Assembly (NCBI GenBank): GCA_023678885.1
Contig: CM042997.1
Location: 25,612,064 to 25,676,063 of the forward strand
Direction: 5' to 3'
DNA: 64,000 bases
DNA from: Pogostemon cablin
Taxonomy: Eukaryota; Streptophyta; Magnoliopsida; Lamiales; Lamiaceae
The translations under genes and the position numbers were made by a program. Of the stretch, positions 22,469-33,005 are shown piece after piece; position 1 is the first letter of the stretch, and each line of letters begins with the position of its first letter. The notes below the pieces were generated by a model. That model was not told where the DNA came from, did not search any database, and saw only the letters and a list, made by a program, of their open reading frames with translations.

Positions 22469-22797
22469 ACTAGTTCTGCTTAGGCCTTAGCAGCAGAGTA
22501 CTAATATATTGTATGTTATTTGTTATTTTGATACATTATCTCTTATATTTGTAAGAGAGAAGAAAATTATACTCTAAAAATGAAAGCTTAAACTTTAGGG
22601 GTAATAATTAAATTTCTTTCTCATCTCATATAACGTTTGATACAAAAGATGATGTATGAAAATGTCGTAGAAGATCTGTTGTGAATACTATAGATTTTTC
22701 TTTTTTCAATCTAATTAATGTATATTTATATATACACTTTACTTTAACATCTTATTCGCGCGCGTTCCATGAAAACGTTATTATATTACAGTTTACA

Positions 22798-22952
22798 AAT
22801 GAACACAAAGATTTGTATAAATTGGGTTCACGGTATAAATATGTGGTCCGCCTTTCAATCATATATACCCTATGTATTGTTATGCTGTTTAAATTAAGGG
22901 GGACCATAGAGTTTACAAGGTTTTATGATGTAAACTCAATTTACAAGACACT
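22798..22952. mobile_element. Small inverted-repeat MITE, same family as 7208-7356
   Basis: Left part TATAAATTGGGTTCACGG and right part GATGTAAACTCAATTTACAA correspond to the 7208 copy. The middle (TTAAATTAAGGGG) also matches. Confidence 0.55.
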
Positions 22953-23312
22953 AACTCTTACATAAAATAATATTTATCAAACTATAAAGTTATGGAGCAT
23001 AGTTCATGATCATACTTTAAATTTTATAATATGCTCCTCAATGTGACTGGAACATCGGTGCACCATTATAGACTATTTTTTATGGTATAATTAAATTATT
23101 TTTTAAAATTTTAACTGATTTATTTTGATCAAAAGGAGGTTATGAAATAATTTTTTAATCTAATGGTTGATATTAACTATACTCTAGTTTAAGTGTTTAA
23201 CTCACAAATAAAAAATAAAAATAAAATTAAGAACCTTCGGTTTCTCTGACCAAACCAATCTGAACCATTTTTTTCCGGTTCAACCCATCAAAATGGGTTT
23301 TTTTAAAGTATT

Positions 23313-24750
23313 TACTATTTCTTTCGTCCATGATACATTTTTCATTTTGGGTTATCCAACAAAAGTTTGCACATTCCTAAAAAAGCAAAAGTCAAACACA
23401 ATCACTCATCCCTCATACACTTTATTTACAAAAAAATCACTCCTACCTAACATACACTACAAGAAAAATGCTTATTACCACACATATTTTAATGTCATTT
23501 TAAAGTCGATGTAATAATAGGTATTGTATTGATACATTATGTTTTTAAGGGTGTTAATATATGATCTATAAAGACACTTAATAAATCGATGTATTGATAT
23601 TTGCCCTATCACCACACTTCAAAAACAACATTTATCTATTACTACACTTTTGTTACACATTTTTTAACACACAAAAAAGTGTCATTATATGTACTCTCTA
23701 GAAACACTTAAAAGTATATGTATAAATAGTATTTTGTTATCACAAACGTATTATAAAGATTACTAATCATTAAAATATTTTTTTTTAAATTTTTGTTTCC
23801 TCATTAAAATATGAAATATAAATTATTTCATTATAAAGTTAAATTAAAATTTTAAAATTAAGAAAATTAAATTAATAATTTTTTACATTTTATTTACTTA
23901 AATTGATAATTTTTATTGTTAATTTAATTTAAGATTATATTTATTTTAAAATAATAATTATTTTAATTAATCTATTGATTAAAAAATAAAATTTATTTTT
24001 ATTTAAAAAAAAATATTTGACGTTAAAATTTAAGATAATAATAAATATATAAAAATGCTAAATATTTTAAAATAATTATTTATATATTTTTTTTATATTA
24101 CTATTAATTTATTTTAAAAATATTAAATTTGAATTATAATTAATAAATAATTCTAAATTTAATTTATTATACCTATTAAATTGATAACATAAAATTAATA
24201 TTATAAAATTTAAATATTAAAAATTAATTATGTATTCTATTTATATATACTCTTTTTATAAAAAAAATCACAAAAATTATTTATGATTTAATGGTTTCTG
24301 ACTTAATATATAGATTCCATCACACTGATACAGTAACACAGGTTCGAATCTAAGAGAAATTTCTTTTTAATTTTATTTTATTTAATATTACTATATTGTA
24401 ACATTTAAAAGTGTCTTAATAAGTCACTTTTCTTCACACTTCAAAGTGTATTAATAGATATAAGTGTGTTATTATGTCAAAATTCTTTACACCTTAAAGT
24501 GTGGTATTAGGGGTACTACCTATCCCCATAGCAGAATGGACCACACAAAAAATCAACCTAGTTATAGGTAAAATGTGTTAATATATTACCTATAACAATA
24601 CTTTTAAATGTGTTTAAATGCATTTTTTCTTATAGTGATACTTTATCATTTATTTATTATAAAAAAATATCATAATACCCCTAAAAATTATCACTTTCTT
24701 AATTTCTGTGTCGAAAGAGGTGTGCAAACTTTCTTGAGACGGACGGAGTA
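23313..24750. mobile_element. Stowaway-type MITE, family A, split by a CACTA element
   Basis: The left half has CTTTCGTCCATG and CACTCCTACCTAACATA. The right half resumes with the next family words (ACTTTATCATTTATTTATTA, CATAATACCCC) and ends GAGACGGACGGAG followed by TA. Removing 23455-24637 and one copy of ATA restores a continuous family A element. Confidence 0.75.
23455..24637. mobile_element. Nonautonomous CACTA element, 1.18 kb, 3-bp target duplication
   Basis: Begins CACTACAAGAAAAATGC and ends CATTTTTTCTTATAGTG, an imperfect inverted repeat. ATA flanks both sides (23452-23454 and 24638-24640). The 3-bp duplication and CACTA ends are diagnostic of the superfamily. Subterminal TATTACCACAC/GTGTGGTAATA-like words recur. 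The interior is extremely AT-rich with no transposase. Confidence 0.85.
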
Positions 24751-25370
24751 TTTCGAGGCGGTGCTGCATTAAATACCATATTCTGGAGAAGCTGAACAAC
24801 AGAAGGAAAACAACAAGATTGCATTGATGATAAAACAAGCTAGCAACCACTATATATCCTACGTGTTATCTAATTAAATGGATACCCATTTTCTAATTTA
24901 TTTATATTAAATAATTCCCACTAACGGACAAACTTGCCCACATGCTCACTGCTAAGTAACTCCACCACTAAAATTAATTAATGTGATTAAAAAGTCGCAT
25001 TAGTATAGTTTTCATAACTCAGGAATATTAAAATATATAAATACACGACTTAAAAAACTTGCTGACCCTAAACAACCATAAGTAAAACAAAAACCCTTGT
25101 CTAAATATCGAATGAGTAACACTCATTTTAACTAAACTGCTGATATTTTTTTTTTAAAATAATATGGTATACCCTAATAATAAATCATAACCAACATGAT
25201 ACAATTTTCCATATTCAAAATGATTAATTTAATTTTAAATAAATTAAATATAAACCACTTAAATGCAATAAAGTCTAAGAATAATAGTCTATTGAAATGA
25301 GAAAATTGTAACAAAAGGTTATTCAAAACTGATTCATGTAAATATTATATTTTTTATTTTACATACATAA

Positions 25371-25374
<4 letters not shown>

Positions 25375-25412
<38 letters not shown>
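25375..25412. repeat. (TA)n microsatellite
   Basis: About 36 bp of pure TA alternation. Confidence 0.9.
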
Positions 25413-25415
<3 letters not shown>

Positions 25416-25551
25416 TGTGAGAATAGAGCGATAGTACTATGATTTACTTTTTTATTTTTATAATGTGAACATTGCTTTAAAACGGGAGTAAAAGAAAAAG
25501 TATGATATTTTCTCTTTGACAAATTATTTTTTTACAAAGTATTAAGGTATA

Positions 25552-25803
25552 CCCCTCTGTTCTATCCTAAGTTACATATTTCCTTTTTTGGCGTTCAATT
25601 TTAATGGTTATATTTTTTTTTTAGCATATAAAACTCACACAAATTAATTACTTCTCTTTCCATGTGCCTACACATCATACTAATACACCTACCTACTTTA
25701 CATTAAAATATTATTTCTCTCACTTCAATACACATTAAAAATATTATATTCATTAATTCACGTGCAAAAAGCAAACATAACCATAAGGAAGGGACGGTGG
25801 GAG
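25552..25803. mobile_element. Stowaway-type MITE, family B
   Basis: Ends CCCCTCTGTTCTATC and GGGACGGTGGGAG with TA on both sides. Family B words (TTACATATTTCC, CACGTGCAAAAAGCAAAC) are present. Confidence 0.75.
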
Positions 25804-25869
25804 TAATTATTATATGGTTAGAATATGCTTATGAGAAATTAATGTATATTTTTTTAAAATATATAATTC

Positions 25870-26285
25870 TAGGGGTCATTCATTGTGGGATATATAAAAT
25901 AATGCATAATTGTTATAAACTACATGACTCAAAGTACTAATATTCATAACTACACAATTATGATTGTGATACCATAAATACCCCTATGAGTTTGCACAGT
26001 TTTATTTTGCACAATTTGATTTGCACAATTTTGTTTTTGCACATTTTGCTTTGATTTTTTTTTTTTTTGCGGTGGTCCGGTGGAGGTCCGACGGTGGTCC
26101 GGCAGTGGGTGGGTGGGTGAGGTGTTAAGGGTTTGTGGTTTAAAAACGTGTGGGATTATATAGTTATATTTAGTATTTTACTTTAATATTTTGTATGAGA
26201 GAATAATTATTTGAACTTATTGTATCTCATAATAATTTAGGGTAAAAATATGTATCTATGTAAGTGATTTTTCCTAATTCAGGTA
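25870..26285 (+). mobile_element. GCACAATT-rich repeat, copy 3
   Basis: Shares the words ATGCATAATTG, AACTACATGACT and CTACACAATTATGA, a GCACAATT cluster, a GGTCCGGTGGAGGTCCG patch and the tail TTTACTTTAATATTTTGTATG with the copies in the UGT709 intron. It sits a few hundred bp upstream of the second UGT709 copy. Confidence 0.6.
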
Positions 26286-26667
26286 CTATAATATAATTTG
26301 ATTTCATATCAACATACTTTAATAACTATTAAATATATTTTATTTATATAATAATCAAACTTTTGATTAAAAAACCTTTCCTATATACTCAGCTGCGAAC
26401 AGTGCCTTGAAAGCAAATAAATATTGTAGTTTGAATTCAACATAAAGCGGTCACATCCCTAAACCCCACTTGCAAAATGCTTCCAATTGTTCTAACTAAA
26501 CAAATTGGATGGGCTATAATTTCTTGATAAACTGTAGCAAGAATTAGACACCCCACGACCGAATTTCCGATATTAACCCTCCTACACTAATTGAATGTTC
26601 CAAACTCGAGAGGACAAGACAGTAACTACAACAAAAGCCAAAATCATGATTGTCAAACACAATCAAA

Positions 26668-26675
26668 TATAAAAG
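26668..26675 (+). promoter_or_regulatory. TATA box of UGT709-like copy 2
   Basis: TATAAAAG lies 41 bp before the ATG at 26716, close to GAGAGGACAAGACAG, which parallels GAGGACAATATAG upstream of copy 1. Confidence 0.6.
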
Positions 26676-27313
26676 GTGACAAACTACTAATTAGAGAGAG
26701 AAACATTGTCCAAAAATGCATAATCAGAGCCCAATTATCTCTCCTCATGTACTCATATTCCCTCAACCCCTACAAGGCCCTGTCAATTGTATGCTCAAAC
26801 TAGCTGAAATTTTGTGCCTTAATCACGACATCAAGGTCACCTTTCTCAACACTCAATACATACAACAACGTTTGTTGAGTTGCACCAATACTCAAACTTA
26901 CTTCTTAAAGTACCCTAACTTTTGTTTCGACACCGTCCCCGACGGCCTTCCCGATGATAATCCCCGTACAGGGATCAGATCGGGAAGTTGATTGAATCCC
27001 TGGAAGATGTGGTTGTGCCCATCTTCCGGGAGATGGTCAATAGCGGCGCCTACGGCGCTCAGTCGGGGAAACCGGTGACTTGTTTGATTGCTGATGGGAT
27101 TTTCACGTTTGCTAGTGATATTGCTACTCAGATTGGTGTTTCCTTCTTGTATTTTGATACTATTAGTCCTTGTGAACTTTGGACTTACCTCTGTCTGCCT
27201 AAACTCATTGAAGCTAAGGAGGTTCCATTCAAAGGTTTGTGTCAACCTGTTTTTTATTTTCCATTTTCAAGAATAATTGATTAATTTGTTTAGGGAAATA
27301 GACTTTACTAGTA

Positions 27314-27557
27314 CTCCATCCCTCCCAACTTATATTTCACCGTAGATACGAAGTTTCAAAATAGTTATTTTTTTACTAACTTTATTAATTTGGAGGGTAA
27401 TATAGTATTTTGAGGCAATAAGTGTTAGGTGAGATTAATAAATTTATAATTAAGATGTAGGATTGAAGATTGATTTGATGTTTTTTCGGGTGGTAAAGTT
27501 TAATGTGAAATAGACGAATGAAAATGTGAAATTTAACTTGAGACGAACGAAGGAAAG
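27314..27557. mobile_element. Stowaway-type MITE, family A, worn ends
   Basis: Starts CTCCATCCCTCCC after TA and carries CCGTAGATACGAAGTTTC. The right end is degraded (GAGACGAACGAAGG). It lies in the intron of UGT709 copy 2. Confidence 0.6.
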
Positions 27558-27663
27558 TGTGAAAGTTAACTTTGAATAGCATGGAATTGAAATTACTCTT
27601 TAGTAAAATGGAAGATTAACCTTTAGAATAATGAAATGTTATTTTTAATATTAAAAAATAGTA

Positions 27664-27914
27664 GAGTTAATTGCAAAAAAAACCATGAACTTTACACCTA
27701 TTGCAAATTAATCCTCACTTTTGAGAAAATTGCGAAAAAAACCACCACATTTAAGTATTGTTACAAAATATACCCAATTTGTGACTAAAAAATAGAGTTT
27801 TTTGGGTTTATTTTGCAACAATACTTAAAGGTGATGGTTTTTTTTGCAATTTCTCAAAAGTGAGGATTAATTTGCAATAGATGTAAAGTTCGTGGTTTTT
27901 TTTGCAATTAACTC
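27664..27914. mobile_element. Foldback element with about 105-bp inverted ends
   Basis: The arms (GAGTTAATTGCAAAAAAAAC and onward, against GTTTTTTTTGCAATTAACTC) are near-perfect reverse complements over roughly 105 bp each, leaving a short loop. AAATAGTA flanks both ends as an 8-bp duplication. It is in the intron of UGT709 copy 2, where a transcript would fold into a long hairpin. Confidence 0.75.
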
Positions 27915-28103
27915 AAATAGTATCATTATTGTGAACTTAATAACCCTAAGTATGTTATTGAGCAACCTCTGATATTTTAAAGGATAAACAAAAATGCACC
28001 ATACAATCGATTTCACACAACACAACTTTTATTCATTATGTAGTTTTGTGCTTGTATATTAAGAAGATTTGTTTTTTAAATTAATGAAATAAGATATATA
28101 ATA

Positions 28104-28523
28104 TTCCCTCCGTCCCAACGTAAGAGGGTCATTTGCTTTTTTGCATGTAGATTAAGGAGTATTATTATTTGAGTGAGACTCCTGTGCACCCGGGCGCACG
28201 GAACACATTCCGTGCGCCTTTGCAATTTTCATGCCCCTTTACAATTTAAACCCCTAACAATACATAGGTTTAAATAGGATTGGAGGGGGAGGGTTGTGTT
28301 CACATGGGGACACGGAGTATCCCTCCGTGTCCTCGGGGGCGCAAGAGCTTTTGCCTTATTATTTAATGTGTAGTGAGTAGTTGTATTAGTGGGAGTGTGG
28401 TCCCATATTTTAATTGTATTAGAGGGGGTGTGTGGGTCTCATGTGTGTAAAAAAAGAAAGTGGACTCTTTGGGTGTGACGACCAAAATGGAAAAATGACC
28501 CTCTTAAATTGGGACAGAGAGAG
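28104..28523. mobile_element. Stowaway-type MITE, family C, split by a Mutator-like MITE
   Basis: Starts TTCCCTCCGTCCCAACG and ends TTGGGACAGAGAGAG, with TA on each side. Family C words (AGAGGGTCATTTGC, TTAATGTGTAGTG) lie on either side of the 185-bp insertion at 28171-28355. Confidence 0.75.
28171..28355 (-). mobile_element. Mutator-like MITE, GC-ended family, 9-bp target duplication
   Basis: TTATTATTT occurs directly before 28171 and directly after 28355. The element runs from GAGTGAGACTCCTGTGCACC to GCAAGAGCTTTTGCC and is an inverted, slightly longer relative of the 8856-9003 element. Shared words include the GCACCCG end, ATTTTCATG and GTTCACATGGGGACA. Confidence 0.8.
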
Positions 28524-29617
28524 TATTATTTTAAATAATTCAATAAGAAAAAATAAAATTTGTTAATTGGAAGGGTAAAAAGTAGTTGACATTTTGGTAA
28601 TATTGTAATGGTATAGGTATACATAAATTTTTTAATGGATGAAAATAGAAAGTGTGATATTTTAAGAATTTCTAAAATTTTGTGTACAAATTATCTTGGT
28701 CAAATGTTAAATGGGACTTGAAACTTGGATGGAGATGTACAGATGACAATTTGGATGAGATTATACAAAATGTACCTGGAATGGACGGAATCATTAGACG
28801 GCGTGATCTCCCCAGCTTCTGTCGCACTAACGACCTTAACGACCGTATCATACAGTTAGTTCTCAAGGAAGGCCGGCACCTCCCCCAAGCTCAAGGCTTA
28901 ATTTTCAACACCTTCCAACACCTTGAGAAGCCCATATTAACCCAAATGCTCAACATCTGCCCCAACATCTACGCTATTGGGCCGCTCCAAACCCACCTCA
29001 AAACCAGGCTTCAAGCAGCCGACGGCCCACAATTCAAGCCCACCGCCTCCACCAGCATCTGGGCCGAAGATAAAGCCTGCATTTCATGGCTCGATCAGCA
29101 GCCTTCAAGATCCGTCATCTACGTCAGCATTGGAAGCCTTGCTGTAATAACAAAAGATCAATTGTATGAACTTTGGCATGGACTGGTGAACAGTGGGTCG
29201 AGATTCTTATGGGTCCGGAGGCCCGGTTCTGTTGTCGGGGAGGATCCGGATCGGGTTGAACCGGAACTGTTGCATGGGGCGAAGGAGCGGGGGTGCATTG
29301 TGAGGTGGGCTCCGCAGGAAGAGGTGTTGGGTCATCCGGCGGTGGGCGGGTTTTTATGCACAGTGGATGGAACTCGACTCTAGAGAGTATGGTGGAGGGG
29401 AAACCGATGATCTGCTGGCCGTATTTTGTGGATCAACAAGTGAATAGTAGGTATGTTGGAGAAGTGTGGAAGGTTGGTTTGGATATGAAAGATAGTTGTG
29501 ATCGATTTACTATTGAGAAGATGGTTAGGGAGGTGATGGAGTTGAGGAAAGATGAGTTCTTGAGAAAGAGTGAAGAAATGGCCAAGTTTGCCATTAAGTG
29601 TTAGTAAAAGTGGTTAT

Positions 29618-30080
29618 TGTAGGAAATTAATCCATTAAACCTTAACCCTATTATGATTAACGAGATTTAAACTGTAAAGCGGAAGCGTACCTGATCCAAT
29701 GAGTCTCTAGGCGGAACACGAACTCAGGATCAGTGGTTATATGGTCTTCCTCAACTAAGCCCTCCTAATTCCTTTATGGGAACCGTAGTAATCCCTCCCG
29801 ATGGGGAGAAGGGAAGACCATGTGCGGCTTAGTATATTGGGGATCATAACCGGGTAACCTTTATATACTACTTGACTAGACCACCCATAATCACCTAATC
29901 ACGTAGTATTGGGTATCTACTCAATAAGCCCATATTAATTATTATTATTATAGTCCATGGACCTTTAACCTTAATTGGATCACTTAATTAAGTCCATAAA
30001 ATAATTGAATAGCTAATATAATTGCATAATAATATATTACCCACAATTAGATTATATTGAAAATTATAAAATTTCCAACA
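29618..30080. mobile_element. Solo LTR in the last coding segment of UGT709 copy 2
   Basis: The 463 bp start TGTAGGAAATT and end AATTTCCAACA, a TG...CA segment with inverted ends. It is flanked by GTTAT and GTTCT, a 5-bp target duplication with one mismatch. Removing it joins coding sequence SVSKSG to SSFEDLD, as in copy 1 (SVSEGGSSFMD). A solo LTR usually results from recombination between the two LTRs of an inserted retrotransposon. Confidence 0.85.
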
Positions 30081-30472
30081 GTTCTTCGTTTGAAGATTTG
30101 GATAGTTTGATTGAGGATATCATGAACATGAAAATCCCAGCTAAATAAAACTAGGTTTCTTTCTTTGAGTTTATTATGTGTGAAGAAAACTAATGTAGGC
30201 TATAGCCCTAAGCTCATGGATCATGTTTACACTCTTCTCATTTATTTATTTCAATGTATTTTTAGCACTTCAAAATTGATTAAAAAAAATCAAAATAAAT
30301 GAATTCTCATATATTATACTTTCAAAATATTCAAAAAAAAAAAAATCAACATATTTCTATTTTCCAAAGCATTACAATTCAACTTTGAAAAATTTTAAGA
30401 ATTTTCGTTGCTATTGTGACTTGAAATTTTGCTTAATGCATTAAAGACAAAAAAATGTGTAAAATTTTAATT

Positions 30473-31708
30473 GGGAAAATTTTAATTATAGTCCCATGAG
30501 AATGATTGGATTACAAAAATAGTCTCATACCTATTAACAAGTCTTAAAGATTGCACTTTCAGTCTCATCTGTTAATTTATGAACAGAAAACATTAAAAAA
30601 ACTAAAGATTACAAAAATTCTTCTCTAAAAAATAATAATAAAACAATATTAATGGAAATCTACGTCGACCCCAAGGTGACAGCAGAATGAGTTTTAATTT
30701 CTTTTTCTTTCTCTGTTGATCTCATCGATCTACGACGATTCAACGCCGGAATAAGTGACGTCGTTGCCACCGTGGTTCAACGCCGCACGCTGCCGTTGTT
30801 GTTCGTTCGCGAACAACAGCTGTTGCGAGCGAACTGCCGCAGCCTCGCAAACGCCGTTGAGCGAGCCCAACGTGCTCCAGCCGTCGTCGACCTCCATACC
30901 ATCAGCAACCGCTGGTTACCCACATCAAGATTTGCTGCTGTCCGTCAACTGACGCTGAAGTCGCGAACACCACCGACTGGAAGCACCATCACCATCGGCC
31001 ATGAAAGATGAAGCAGCCATCTTTTCCGGCCTGAAGATCTACAGGCCAGATCTGATACTGTCCATGATCCTACGGGCCAGATCTGATACTCCATAAACTG
31101 TGAGGAAGCGGCTTGTGTGTCCCGGCGATGAGGTGGTGAACGGTGATCGAATCTATGGCATACGGGATGAACGATGAACTCGTAAGCCACACGCATGAGC
31201 CCATTTCTTCTCACCCATCAAACACCCCACATATACAACCTCCACATTTGGCATAATTCATCTCTCAACTAAATTGATACAACATTGACAGAATTCATCA
31301 TTGCGTGGTTAAATTTTTGGGAAAATTTATAAATTCTGGGTTTCTCCCCCACAAACAGGCGTTTGACATTTTGACTGATTTTGGAGATTATAATAAGGAT
31401 CTGGGTTATTTTAATCGAGAATGGCAGCAAGAGTAGACGACGGAGGTAGAAACTTCTGAGTCACCAGAAAGATGTTGCAAGCCCTAGGACGACTTTGTGA
31501 AGACTGAAGAAGAAAGATTTTGGGGATCGATTTTTTTTATGGGATTGATATTTTAAATAATACATTAACAGTCACATGACTCTCACGTGTAATATTCCGT
31601 TAGTTTTTAACGGAAAATGACTAAAAATTCCTACGGTACTAAAGATGTTAGAAAAATGCCTATTTTGGCAATGGTTTAATCTTATGGGACTATCATTGAA
31701 ATTTTCTC
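30473..31708. mobile_element. Nonautonomous Mutator-like element carrying GC-rich DNA
   Basis: The ends are inverted: GGGAAAATTTTAATTATAGT on the left and, on the opposite strand at the right, GAGAAAATTTCAATGATAGT; similarity continues into CCCAT and beyond. AATTTTAATT borders both sides (30463-30472 and 31709-31718), a 9-10 bp duplication as made by Mutator-like elements. The interior from about 30720 to 31220 is GC-rich and unlike the flanks, with open but unrecognised frames on both strands. This is the structure of a Pack-MULE that captured host sequence. The source gene is unknown to me. Confidence 0.7.
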
Positions 31709-31718
31709 AATTTTAATT

Positions 31719-32820
31719 ATAACCCCCCTCCATTTTATAAGCCCTAACCGCTTTTTTACGTTAACAATCCCACTCATATTAAAAAAAACTCACTCAACAA
31801 CCCACACATTAACATTCAATAAAATTGAAATTTCACACTTTTTTTTTTTTCAATTGAGTGTCCAAGCTAAAACACAGATGGTATATTAACATATTGGCAT
31901 TCTGTTGTGAGTTGTGACCGACCTTCATTTACATGGCCCAATATGACATTTGCTTGCGAATATGAAAGTTTGGCATGGCCCATGTCAAGACTTCCAATGG
32001 CCCAATATTATTAATTATAAAGAACAAGTTAATCGTCACAAGTAATAAGAATCAAATAACGATTTAAGAATTTTCATATAAATGATCATATACTCATAAA
32101 TATGAAATAATATTGATTTGATGTATATAATTTTCTTTTTTAATGAAAAATCTTACTCTTGTTTTGGCAAGTATTACACCTGATACACTAAAATTAACAT
32201 CACATTATTATCTAATTAAAGTATTTTTGCTCAGAAATCAAACTCAAACGTAACTGTAATCATATCATTCATCTATATAATGGTGTACCCCACCATTAGG
32301 GGCTCCCACAGCCCCTGCCCTGGGGATTGGTGGAAGAGGTAAATCGCAGGATGTGCCTCAAGTGGCTTATCATTCATCTATATATATAATACACCTAATG
32401 GGGCATTTTGTGTTTTCCCGTTTCTAATCGATTTTTTAAGTTCTTATTTTTGCCCTTATTTAGGTATTGTTATCCCTTCTACTATTCCCTTCGCAATTAT
32501 TATCTAAAATCATTTTCTTCAAAATCTATTATGCGAAAGAGTTGCCTATTCCTCTGCGAGAATACATTAATTTTGATTAATGTGCATAATTAGGTCAAAT
32601 CTACTGTTCCATTTATAATTTCTTTTGTCTGAATTAGGTCAAAGACGTCTGAGTTTATCTATTTTCTTCCAACAATCCAATTTGATTCTTGAGGTATTTC
32701 TTGATTTTAATTGTTTTCGTATTTTTTTATGTATTATGTCAGATTATCCCCTCATCGTGATTATTTTGCTATGCGGTTCCTCTAATATTATTTTCTTTCA
32801 ACATTTAATTAGGGATTTCC
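31719..32820. other. Intergenic
   Basis: No gene recognised. At 32285-32390 a more GC-rich stretch (GGGGCTCCCACAGCCCCTGC) sits between two copies of TCATTCATCTATATA, about 110 bp apart, and could be a small insertion. The remainder is AT-rich. Confidence 0.45.
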
Positions 32821-33005
32821 ATGGAGGCAGAGGGGCCCCACATTTCCCCACCGGAAACGTCGTTTAAGGAGATGGGGTTCCCACCGGATATGATGAACAG
32901 CAAATGGAGGGGTGAGTTCGTGCACCCCACGCCCATCCAGAGATTATAACGGACATGGAGGAGGGTAGGGATTTGATGGCGTGTCAAACGGGATCCAAAC
33001 TGTTT
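32821..33005 (+). pseudogene. DEAD-box RNA helicase fragment (Q motif and motif I region)
   Basis: The frame from ATG 32821 gives TSFKEMGFPPDMM, a 7-residue disturbed stretch, then EFVHPTPIQR and a stop at 32947-32949. Phenylalanine followed by PTPIQ at this distance is the Q motif of DEAD-box helicases. In another frame from 32952 comes MEEGRDLMACQTGSK, matching GRDLMACAQTGSGKT, the ATP-binding motif I of the DDX3-like branch, with the invariant GKT destroyed. So two adjacent motifs survive in the right order but with frameshifts and losses. I see no later motifs (DEAD, SAT) downstream. Probably a short captured or decayed copy. Confidence 0.55.

Larger units (their letters stand above)
26716..30148 (+). 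pseudogene. UGT709-like UDP-glycosyltransferase, copy 2 (frameshifts and LTR insertion)
   Basis: Exon 1 is 26716-27234 and exon 2 starts at 28743 (intron 1.5 kb, phase 1, reading VPFKDDNLDEII). The sequence tracks copy 1 along its length, including IIRRRDLPSF and the PSPG box starting WAPQEEVLGHPAVGGF and ending VDQ. It is broken at four places. One base is lost near 26971 (after NPRT). One base is lost in the T run at about 29353, inside the PSPG box. A shift at about 29596 gives an early TAG. A 463-bp solo LTR at 29618-30080 separates the last codons (SSFEDLDSLIEDIM, ending 30148). As in copy 1, the expected catalytic histidine is proline (QGPVN). No functional product is expected. None of these lesions is shared with copy 1, so each copy decayed separately. 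Confidence 0.88.

Noticed and set aside
24290..24360. Possible tRNA or SINE (GGTTCGAATC box B)
   Set aside because: No matching box A at the right distance, no cloverleaf, and it lies inside the CACTA element.
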